The translations under genes were made by a program, and so were the position numbers. From NCBI GenBank assembly GCA_947568835.1, contig OX387603.1:22096651-22160650 (forward strand): DNA of 64,000 nt. Reading direction: 5' to 3'. The notes below the pieces were generated by a model that saw nothing but the letters and a program-made list of their open reading frames with translations, made no database searches and was not told where the DNA came from. Below, one piece after another: positions 1-10,693 of this stretch. Origin of the DNA: Protonemura montana. Its lineage: Eukaryota; Arthropoda; Insecta; Plecoptera; Nemouridae. Within the stretch, counting starts at the first letter, position 1; each line of letters begins with the position of its first letter.

Positions 1-1900
1 TGGGTGCATTTCTCACCTCAACCCCCCTCTCAGCAGATACTCCTGACCAGCACCGCAAATGGAAAAGCACACATTTCACTCGAAAAACGTACATGCAATT
101 ACAAGATGCAATTTGTAAGTGAGCGGTAAAACTGTTTCGCCGCACGGCGGTCAATGATTGATAAGTCACTCAAACATGACTAGCGAGCATCCTCTTGATA
201 TCACGCGAACCCACGTGCGGGGTATGCAGCGAGGCGCATCATTCCTAGACTATTTAGTAATCTTGTCAACTCCGATTTGGTCCCAACTTTCACCCACAGA
301 TTAAACATACACAAATTAACGCGCGATGTAAATATAAGCGCAATTAGTCCACTAGTCTGCTAATGTATCACTCACAATTTGACAGATATATCGACACATC
401 AACAACATTGGCCTGCGATGCAAAAGAAAGCGCCCTTGTGGGCCCTTGAAAATTTCACGGATACTTCACAAACTAGTTCTTTAATTCACTTTCGCTTTGT
501 TGCACTGCGTCCAAAAAATAACGTTGCGTTTTTTTTAAGTGTGCAGTCTTAACTATACGGTCATGAATAAAAATTTCTAGAATAAAAATTTACAAATCAA
601 GAGCAAAATTATTAGTAGGAAGTCAAACGTAATAATTAACATCGTATACTAACGTTTAATTGCGATAACCTTATTTTAATCTTAATACGGTTTAGGTAAA
701 GCAGCGTTGGGAATTATTTAAAATAGCTAAGTGTTTTTTTTTTTTTACTCTCTCTGCGTTCACGTAGGTAACTGAGCTGTAGGTATACTAGATTAATTGT
801 ATTGCGATAAGCTATGCAGATCGCTGGTCGTAGTGAAATCCTCTCATTAGCTATGGATTCCAGGGAAGAGAGAACCTGCAGGATTGCATTCAGAAAGCGC
901 CAACGCTGACAACGCAGCCAACGCTGACAACGCAGCCAACGCTGCCAACGCCGATCATGATGCTACAAACCAACGCTACCCGCAAATATCGATCGATTTT
1001 TTTTTATTAGTAGCGAAATGCAGATATATATATCTTCAGATAGCACATTTAAATATGAAGTTGCGCGCTCTTTAGGCGGTCTTGAATACATTTTTTTAAG
1101 ACGCCGTCAAGATCATGACACGAAAAATTGTAATTCTTGTTTTTATCGCCCAAGGAAAGGTGCTTCTGAATACAATAAAGAATGAAAAATGTCTTAGAGC
1201 TAAAGTTTTGTTTTCATAATCTGTATGGTATTTATCTTTATTTACACTAATTTTTCAATTTGAGAATAATTGCCATGATTCAGCCACGAGGTTCGCATGT
1301 CCTTGCTACAGGCTTAAAACATAATTTTTTCCCTTTGTGTAGTTCGCAAATTTATTTTAAGACGATGAAAAACGATTGAAAAAAAATCTGAATACTTAAG
1401 ACAAAATAAGAGGAAACAACAACAAACAAAAAAACTAATTGCCTGTCTATAAGCAATTAGCTGATATGTTTGTAACAATGTTTAGACACTCGTGCATTGC
1501 TTTTACATTGGTCCAGTGTGAAAAAGATATTTCAAGTTTCTCAGAATTCAAACACCGTTTTAATTAAGTAATTACGTTCAAATTAAAACCAATCGTCAGC
1601 TTCCTACATTCTAAATCAATCGAAAACGATAAAAATAGAACATATTGAAAATGAATAAAAAATCTCTGTCAAGACATTCCCCGAGCTAGCCAACGACGTA
1701 ATGAAATCGAAAGCAAAAAAAAAAGTCATTATCCATACTACATGGAATTCGATAACATTTCGATACTTCTCCATCGCCACGGATATCAAATTTTCAAAGC
1801 ATGGTCAAAGCTGTGGGCCCCCGATGTAGGAGAGCACACTGTGGCCCCCTCTTCGCCTTGTCTTCGGTAGATACGTTGTTGGCGAGGAGCCCCTGAGCAC
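1..1900. other. intergenic DNA upstream of gene 1
   Basis: This is AT-rich sequence with no reading frame or splice pattern that I would call a gene. It holds a short GC-richer minisatellite (899-952, listed separately) and homopolymer A/T runs. The last ~150 bases become GC-richer and lead into the gene 1 core promoter. Confidence 0.6.
899..952 (+). repeat. 18-bp minisatellite, three units
   Basis: The unit gccaacgctgacaacgca occurs at 899-916 and 917-934, followed by a diverged third unit at 935-952. It would translate as an Asn/Ala/Asp repeat, but the frame has no convincing start or splice sites, so I treat it as a noncoding repeat. Confidence 0.75.
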
Positions 1901-1923
1901 CCCTTTCTCTCACGGCGAGCTCA

Positions 1924-1990
1924 TATAAACGAGCCGACGACGGCACCGTCCAAGATTCCACTCCCTGCTCGCTCAGCGACCACAGACAAC
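1924..1990 (+). promoter_or_regulatory. core promoter and 5' UTR of gene 1
   Basis: TATAAA lies at 1924-1929. A start site is expected near 1952-1958, which leaves a 5' UTR of about 35-40 bases before the ATG at 1991. The spacing is that of a focused TATA promoter. The exact start base is inferred. Confidence 0.75.
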
Positions 1991-4900
1991 ATGTGGGTCG
2001 CTTTGTTAGGTGAGTACCTTGATTACACCTGTATCTTGTGGCCGAAGGGGATCGTTTTATAATTTGCTGACTAAGGTAAGACTGTGGTGAAAAATCGTCG
2101 ACTGTTTTATGCTCGCTGTGACAGTGACCTACTGAACTTGAGAACAGTCATGGGTACGTACGATACAGATAGCTGTCGCCAAGTTTGAAATCGAATGCTA
2201 TTTTAAAAGTATATTTAAAAAAATTAGGTTAGCTTGAAAAGTGATAATTGCAATTAAATTACTGGTCTTAATTACGAGCATGCAAAGTGCACACAGTGAA
2301 TGATTGACGTCGAGATTATTTGAATTAGGTCAGAACCGTGCGGAGAAAATTGGTCAAAAATGCAATCAGTCCGTAATGTTCAGCATGATTTTGTAAACAA
2401 AGACGAATGATCGGTGACATTTAGATGTGTAACCTTTAAGTATGAACTTAATTCTAGAAACAGGAATGATGGCTATATTATGTGATTACTTAGGTAAGAT
2501 AATTCAATCAAGGCTACCGAAAGCCTCTTTAGTCCGAAGATTGAAGTGCCAAACGAATTGACAGAAAAAAATTCTTTCATAATTTGTTGAGAACTTCAAA
2601 AAACTAGCATGCGACCGAAAATTTCAGCCGAATCCCATGTGAAATTGCGTATAAACATTGCCCTACCATGTGTAATAACAAAAATTATGCACCAATCGAA
2701 ACACATATTATATAATTGCGTAACTTCCTTCCTTTCGTTTCGTTGGGCGTACGCAGCATACCTAACACTGCGATATGTAGTTGAAGAAATCTCGCTCTTG
2801 ATATTTAGTTCGCAGTTTTGAATCTGGACCGGTTGACGGCGTCAGATGTCACGGATCTAACTCGGCCACTTTTACTTTTCCCCCACACGAAAAATCGCCA
2901 GCGTTTTTCTGGTCTCTGCACTCAGGTGTGTGCCGCGGTGCAAGCATCGCTGGTCATCGCTTTGAAAAGTTTAGCACCAACGAGTTTCCCCAGCCGGAAA
3001 AAGCCGAGAAATTTGCGAGCACCGTTTAGCACAATCAGCGATCGCGATCTTCCAACAACTAAACAGCCGTTACGCGAGTGCTTCCTTCGCATATAGTACA
3101 TACTTGCACTAACACGATATTCATAAATCAAGTGCATAGTTGGGTTGCATAATTGGTACTGACACCGTACACCTAGATCTGGAGCTCATTATCCCATAGA
3201 ACATGCATGTACTCTCTAAATCCACACGATGGTTGCGATTTCATGAAGTCTTAATCCTAGTCACGGAACAATAGGACCACTCGCGGGTGGACCGGTTCGG
3301 AATATCAATCAAACGAATTGAAATTTCATTCGTGAGAGTTCGTCAATGTGATGCCAAGAAAGAACCCTATAACGCCAGTGAAACCATAGAAAGTGACTGC
3401 TTTTTGGCTGATATTTAGATCAATTAGTTTGTGACGTCGTATGGGAGTTCGAAGAATGATTTTCATTTAAAGATTAATTGGAATTATATTTTATTGGCTA
3501 GTAAACGATGATTGATAGCGCCACTTGACTAATCGAAGGAGAAGAAAGCATTTTCACCAATCAAGTTCGCTCACTTATTGAGGCTCATGGTTTTGAAAGA
3601 CAAAAGGCGCGAGACATATTGCGATTTTTAGTTATGAAAAGAGATTGCACATTTCGATCACAGTTCTCACAGCACTTTTCTTGTGGCGTCGCCAGCTTCG
3701 ACGATTCTCCCAGCTATTAGGATCGGCCCTTTGCACCTCCTGCTTATAGAACAATGGTATCGGTTTCACCGCCTGTGCAAGCCTCGTGATACCCGCAAAA
3801 CCGCTTGGCTACAGAACACAGAACTATTTTAGTATTCACTGTATCTCTGAGCATCAATAAAAAGCCACACTCCTGCACTGCATTCAGAGAAAGTGAAGAA
3901 ATTAACTGTGTCCCCACACAAAAACATCCCGAGATTAGTAATTTTTACAACAAAAATGATCATTGCTTTGACGTCGTCTTCGGTGGCGTAGTTGCGCGGA
4001 AAGAATTATTCGTGCTTAACACTTTACTGGCATGAGCAATCAATCACAAATCACGTAATGTCCAGTAAGACAATTCTAAACCGTAAAAAAGTCACAAAAA
4101 AAAATGTGGAAAATGTCAGGTCTACAGTACAAAATTACACGAATTAATTGTTCTTAAACAAGTATTTTTCTTGCGATGAAGTAACCAATTCTACAAAAAT
4201 ATTCAAAATCGGTTGCATAAAAATAAGTAGACAGTAAGCTTCGTTGATCATTGTAGCTAAGTGATTAGTCAGCTGGGACTTGGGGGGCCCCATCACGCAG
4301 GTATCCGTCTATCAGAATGGCAGAACGGGCGAGCACCATAAATTGTGTCTTCACTCGATTTCTACATCTCGATCGTGACCGGGGGGTCGCCGCCGCCTGA
4401 CCCGTCATTACCAATCGACACACCGCTAAATGCCCCACAATAATAACAACAGCAACCAAGTAATTCCATGCATACCCGCAGTCACAACCTGGCGTAATGC
4501 ATGCATTACTCAATTTTTTTTGTTCACAAGCATTACTCGGATATTTAAATCGTGCTACTTCGGACGTACCATTTAGACGGCAATCATTTTGACTTTAGTA
4601 ACAAGAATATTTGTTCAGCGTACAGCAATTTCGCACGCCTTGTAAATTTAATAAACCGTGAAATTATTGAAATTATGATAAAAATGTAAACGGATATAAC
4701 ACAACGTTTAGCTTCGGGCGGCGTAGTTTCGAGTACTCCTACATGCATTCTAAAGAAAATCTTATTACATAAGGAAACTTGGTTTGTACTACTTGTAATT
4801 GAAGACATGCCGCCAACGCCGACACGGATTTCAGCACTGGCCGTGGGCAATCAATCTTGGAGCATATCGCAAGTAGAATCCATCCTTTCTTACCGAAATC

Positions 4901-7900
4901 GTTCTCTTCCTCAAGACGATACCACGTACTGCGTGGAAAACTACACGGTATTTATCGAATCGAAATAAGCCACGTGATGTCGTGTCTCTGGCCAGTGAGA
5001 TTGAACCGTTTATTTTGTTGTAGTACCCAAATCACTCGCCTTGCTTAGTTAAATACACTAATCATCACTTCGGGGAAACCTTCTGTTCGAGTCAGACGAT
5101 AAGTTATGCATAAGATCCCGGAACAGAAAACCGTTGCACCGTTCTTCAGACTACCATTTACGATTGCTTCTTATTATGCTTTCAAATATCAGCATCACCC
5201 ACATCAGTCCATTTCTGAACGACCATAGATTTCACCAATTCACTAATTAGAATGAATGCTGAAAAAATTAGAGGACCTCGATTTTCAGGTTTTTTCAAAC
5301 TTTGGACGTGAAATTCACAATTATTTGGGACTTTTAAATGTTCCCAATGAAGAGTAAGCCGAAATACAGTTTTCACATAAAATAACAGTCCTCCCTTCAC
5401 AAATGTAGCTCCTTGTCTAATGACACCGGTATAATCAACCCAAAAACAACCCATCCAACCACTCACTAATCACCCATTATCTTTCAGTGTGTCTGTCCGT
5501 GGGTGCTTTCGGTGCTGAGGTGGCCGACACCGAGCAGGAGCTGGTTATGCTGGAGATCGAGACTGAGCCTCGAGACAAGCGCGCCGCCTACCCTGACCCC
5601 TATCCTGGACCATACGCCTACCCTGGCTCAGAGGCAACGGCGCCAGCGTCAGCGTCCTATCCTAGGGGCGCCGGGGCTCGTGCCACGTTCGGCGCCGCTC
5701 CAGGACAGTACGTCGTCAGGACAGGTGGGTTTCTGTTAATGAGGGTGAGTTTGGAATGCAAAGTTTTGTTTCCTTTGGTTAGTAAACTCAAAGTTGGACA
5801 TACTAGTTGTGACCTTCCCTTGCGCATTGATCTAAATTTAAAATATCTGCAGAAATGTATTTGTATTAATCCTTTTTTCCCTACTTATATAAACATGTTT
5901 TAACATATCCACTCCAGCAATTTATTTTGGCTGTGGATCCTGATAAAATACGTTAATTTTCGTTTCTTACTTCTTCTAAATTAACAGTTTGACATGGAAC
6001 ATAATCTTGGGACATCTTTGATGTCATCTGGTAAATAATCGCTCGTGAACGAGACAAAACTGCAAATCTGACAGTGGCTAATTTGTACAGGAGACGCAGC
6101 CCAACAGAGGCAACAGCAGCAACAGCAGCAGGAAGAGATCTCACCTGAATTCCTGCAAGGACTCTACCAGCAGTTGGCAGCGCAACAAGAGCAACAACAA
6201 CAGCAGGACGCAAGCCAGCCGGCTCAACAGTCGCTGATTCAGCAGCTGGTTGTGTCAAGGTTCGACATTCCCTCACAGGCAGCATCTATGCCCAAACATT
6301 CAGAATTTGAATTTTTCTCATAAATTAACATGCACTGCCAATTTTACTGTTTTCAAATCAACTAAAAAAACATGTATTCCTGAAAGATGTATTCCTTACT
6401 ATTTTCATCGATTCTCTACAAATACCAATCCGAGCTAATTCGTTGTGAGAAAATCTCATCTATTACTTAAGAGAGTCTCTGAATTTCATGCGTGAGCTAA
6501 TCTTTCTCAAAAAGCATGACGGTGTCCGCTAAATTAGCCAACGATAGAAACAAGGTGCTCATTGCGTGTCAACCGAAAACTAACAACGCATTATGCCACA
6601 AAATAATGTCAACGTTCCGCTTCCATAAAATGTCAACACTGTTTGCAAGACGATACGTAAAACAAATAAATGTTATCAAATAATTTCCCTTCGAAATGGT
6701 ATAACGTATCATTATGTTACAACATCCTGCAACGTTTGTTTTGTTTCTAGAGCGCCGCACGTTCCGCAAGCCCGCGTCATCTCGCACGACAGCCGCTACG
6801 ACCAGCAGCCCCAGACCCAAATCCTTCAGCCGCGTCGCCAGCCAGCCACCCCCCGTCCCCCGACCGAGCAGCAACTTCTTCAGCAAAACTTCTTCCAGAC
6901 GAACCAACTGCAAGGCACCCTACGCTCAGCGTCCCAGGCGCGTCCCAGTCCCACCCCGCCCGGCGCCTCTGTCTTCCACGACCTGAACGCCGCCCAAGCC
7001 CAAGAGATCCACCAGGCACGCCTCCAGGCGTCGCTCGCCGGCCAGGACCCCAACTACGCACAGGCTCCTACCAGTGACGATGCGTACCAGCAGTTGCGTC
7101 TTGCAGAACAGCAACACTCAGAACAACAACAGCTTGCCAGTCTGCGCGCTCAATCGCAGCAGTTCTACAGTCAGAGTCCACAAGCGTTCCCTCAGGCGAC
7201 CGCGGCAGCGCCACCCGCTAGACGTCCTGCGGCGTCATCCGTGCGACCGACGTACCAGCCCATCGCCGACGCGCCCGAGCAGTACTTGAGAGAGACGTCG
7301 CCGCCGATCCAGCAACCGCTGCTGGTGTCGCTTGCTCGCGGCCAGCTCCAGGTTCAGGCGTCGCCCGACCAGAACGTCTACTACACGTCGTCGCAGCCGC
7401 AGCCGCAGCCGTCACCGACGCCGTCCGCCTACTTGCGTCCCCAGCAGCAGTCGGCCGAGTCGGCCGCGGAGCTCACCGCGTACCTCCGTCAGCAGCATCA
7501 GCAGCAGCAGCAAGCAGCGTCGCCGTCAGCAGCTCCCCAGTACATCCAGCAGGCGTCTCCGTCACCGTCACCCGCAGCGTTTGTCCAACAATATCAGCGC
7601 CAGCCTACACCGTCAGCCAACCCCGCTTACATTCAGCAGCTCCGAGCGCGACCTTCGCCATCGGCGTCGCCATCATACATCCAGCAATACCGCCCACAGC
7701 CGTCGCCGGTGCCATCGTACATCCAGTTGCAGCAGGCCTCGCCGTCGCCGTCAGCAGACCCCTCGGCCTATCTGCGACAACCGCAGGTGAACGCTGCCAT
7801 CAGCCCGAACGCGTACCAGCAGGTAGAGTCAGCGACTCCCTCGGCGCCGATCTACCGACCCGTGCAGAGTTCCTCAGACCCGACCATCTACCAATCTAGT

Positions 7901-8734
7901 GAGCGACCACAGTACCAATCTCCGTCAGCAGCGCCTGCCTTCCGTCGCCCGCAAGTAGTCGCCAACCCCGAGTACGTGCAGCCACGTCCCGAGTCGCCCT
8001 CTTACTACACGGGCCAGCAGTCAGAGGATCCCGAGAGCCAAGAGTTCGTGTCTTCTCTGCTGTCCCAGCAGCCCGGTCGTGGCATCTTCGAAAGCTCCAA
8101 CCGCAACGAAGCTGCGCTGCGACTACTCAAATCCCCAACGGCACCCACCCCGTCCAGGTCTTCGATTTACGTCTCCACCTCTGCCAATCGCTCGCCCAAG
8201 AACCAGGCTATCGAAGAACATATCGAGGATGACAGTCGGAGTAACGCTCTTCCCGTGGTGAGACTCCCGACTCCGAAAGGCCAGCGACCGTTGACGCAAA
8301 GTGAGTACCAAGCTCTGGTAGCCGCCGGTTTCAACATCACCCCGGTCGACGAGAAAGGAATTCCTCACGAGGTCGAGTCGAGCCAGAGTCAACAGGCGTT
8401 CTACCAGTCAACCCCCAAGTACCAACGTTCCTATGTGACGGCGTCGCCGCCCGTCAACCAGTTGTCACAGATTACTAAACTGCAGCAAGTGCAGCTTCAG
8501 GAGGGGTACGAGGCGATCGTAGTGCCCGAAGAGCAGGCCAAAGTGGCGCGACGGCGGCCGGGAGCGAGGAGAATGCGCTACCAGACGCGTCCTGCTTACG
8601 CTTCTGAGGAGCAGCAAGAGCAGCCGACCTACGAGAGCTACGACAGCGTCCCTGCAGCGGCGACAGACTACAGCGCCAAGCGAAGGGTACGGGGACGCCG
8701 CCCACAGGTCGCCTCCGCCGAACAGGAGAGCTAA
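1991..8734 (+). CDS. secreted Gln/Pro/Ser-rich structural protein, 802 aa (gene 1)
   Basis: Four coding exons join in one open frame: 1991-2009, 5488-5724, 6091-6259 and 6751-8734, with intron phases 1, 1 and 2 and GT-AG borders throughout. The ATG follows a TATA box, and the spliced N-terminus reads MWVALLVCLSVGAFG, a clear signal peptide split by a 3.5-kb intron. A short acidic stretch (about residues 16-34) ends in RDKR (35-38), a furin-type site, so an acidic propeptide may be removed. Exon 3 is Gln-rich. Exon 4 carries degenerate repeats of the type SPSASPxYIQQ (about residues 400-490). A less repetitive block at about 640-675 contains GQRPLTQSEYQALVAAGF, and the C-terminus is basic (RRVRGRRP). 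There are almost no cysteines and no named domain that I recognise. The composition suits an extracellular-matrix or cuticle protein, but the function is inferred. Confidence 0.88.
2010..5487 (+). other. first intron of gene 1
   Basis: The intron starts with gtgagt right after the signal-peptide start and ends in a pyrimidine tract with cag at 5485-5487. It contains a few short open stretches on both strands (for example 2818-3137 and 4265-4513) without splice context or recognisable protein features. Large first introns often hold enhancers, but I see no specific site to name. Confidence 0.6.
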
Positions 8735-9037
8735 CTGGAGCAAGGCGTGGTGTTTTCTGTTAACTTGCCATTACTAACCGATGTATAGGAACCGCTGAGT
8801 ACGTTTTATTTATATAGACAGTGCGTTTATATATTTGAAAAGGCGTCGTTGTTCACATTTTACTATTCTTTACATCTAAAACGTATTTAAATTATTTTTA
8901 GAAGCGCATTTATCATTATCATGTACGACTGTCAATTTTATACCAATTTTCGTAATTAAATGTTGAATGGAGATTACACAACAATGTATTTGTGTGTACG
9001 ATCACAGTGTTTTGTATGCTCTACATCTCGTAGGTTT

Positions 9038-9043
9038 AATAAA
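9038..9043 (+). terminator. polyadenylation signal of gene 1
   Basis: AATAAA lies about 300 bases after the stop codon and is followed by T/GT-rich sequence. An ATTAAA variant at about 8955 is an alternative. Confidence 0.65.
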
Positions 9044-9049
9044 AAATGA

Positions 9050-10110
9050 TAAAAACGTATATGAGCTACGCGTTAGTTTCTTTCTGTCGTTTTATTTAGA
9101 TGCAGGTTGTATTATCGGCCACTGTCGTTGGATGCAGTTTTACTCTGTGATCCCCCAAGTTGAAGCTGAAAGCTGAACTTCGGATGCGATTTCACAAAAT
9201 CCAGAACAAAGCTTGAATGCACAAATAAGTTAATGGTCTAAAAAAAAGAGTGAACGCCTAAAATAACAATTCCCGGTGGTGCCCTGCAGCCGGATTTTAT
9301 CATTTCTCTTCGAGGGTATATTTCACAAAACAGATGTGAACGAAGAATGATTAAAACTAACTAAGAGTAGTCCACAAAACTAATTTTATGACGGTTTTAC
9401 ATTACAGGTTATCAGGGGTCATGCTTTAATCTCTGTTCGTGGTCACTGAGCAAAAATCAATAAACATTTTTCAGTGTATCATCCCATTTAAAATTTACCG
9501 GTCATTGATGATGATGAATTTTGCTTAGAAGTTTTAACAAAAAAACTTTATTTTATCACTTTCCTTACGTAAGTAAAGCCTCATGAACGCAATCTGAGTT
9601 GCGTTGTAAAATGAGCGTAGCGATATTTTGGGGTGTTGAAACGTGAAGCCGATACATTACAGAGATCAAAGCAGAACAGCAAAAGTTATCTTTTTATTCA
9701 AGGCTTATTTTGTCAGTTTTGGCTGTTTTTCTTTGATCTACACAGTTTATCGGCTTCACATTTTACTTTCCCAAAATATCGATACGCTCACGTCTTGCGC
9801 TACGTCGTACAACGCAGCTCAAATTGTGCACACGAATCCCTAGATAATAATATTACTAGGGCTTGGGAAACGCTTCACGATTATTTCCATATTACATATT
9901 ACACTTACATATTTACATACATTATATTATGTTATATTATATTACGCTCTTGATAATGCGTTTTAGCCAAAACGCTCATAAAGTTATGACGCATTCAACG
10001 TAATTGGGAGCACACTTAAAAAAACCCATCAACAACATTGAATAGATTGTGGACGCCGCTGAACACTACCGAGCCACCGAGTGGCATCGCGAGTCGTCGG
10101 GGAGAGATTG
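9050..10110. other. intergenic DNA between genes 1 and 2
   Basis: This is AT-rich, with a low-complexity TA/TTA stretch at about 9885-9955. I see no supported gene. Confidence 0.6.
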
Positions 10111-10119
10111 CAGTCGACA

Positions 10120-10232
10120 GGTCAGAGGGCAAATTCATGACCGCGAACAACGATTATATAAGGCATGGAGCTGATGCGGACAAACATATTTACACGATTG
10201 ATCAGTTTCGTACACAACAGGATAGTATTGTG
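10120..10232 (+). promoter_or_regulatory. promoter and noncoding exon 1 of gene 2
   Basis: ggtcagagggcaa at 10120-10132 precedes TATATAA at 10155-10161. A start is expected near 10185, and a leader exon ends at 10232 before gtgagt. The element, the TATA box and the leader sequence (agtttcg...aacagga...ttgtg before the donor) are clearly related to the gene 3 promoter at 21004-21109, which supports both models. The leader splices to 10688. Confidence 0.82.
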
Positions 10233-10693
10233 GTGAGTTGGACATTTTGTATACTTGGGGTACAAATCTGCTGGGAATTCAAAATAATTCCAGGCTTGGG
10301 GTCTCTTTTTGTCATAAAAAGCTTACGTCGATTTGAAGTGTATTAAATTAATGAAATCTCTCTGTTCACTTACAGACGAATTATCGGTTGGTTTTTGGCT
10401 GGCGAATTTTAAGCTGGCCAAAATCTTCCGCTCTGTGTTAAGTGGACGACACACAAATATCTGAGGTGCTCTGCATGTAACTGGAAGTCTTGGCTACTGC
10501 CAAGCAAATGACGAATTAACGGACTGTTAGGCTCGGAGCGGACAACCGAAAACCAGCCATAAGTTACTTTATCTGAGTTAGTATTTCTTAAATGATATGA
10601 CTGTCCTCATTTCTCTTGAAATTCTAACATTTTCAAGTCTGGACTAGCACATTTCTTATCTCTGCAATCCGTTCTTGCGTCTTGCAGCCTAAA

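Noticed and set aside
3560-3720. Short coding-like stretch inside the first intron of gene 1
   Set aside because: About 55 residues read as a helical peptide before a stop, but there is no acceptor/donor pair in a matching phase and no start codon at its beginning.
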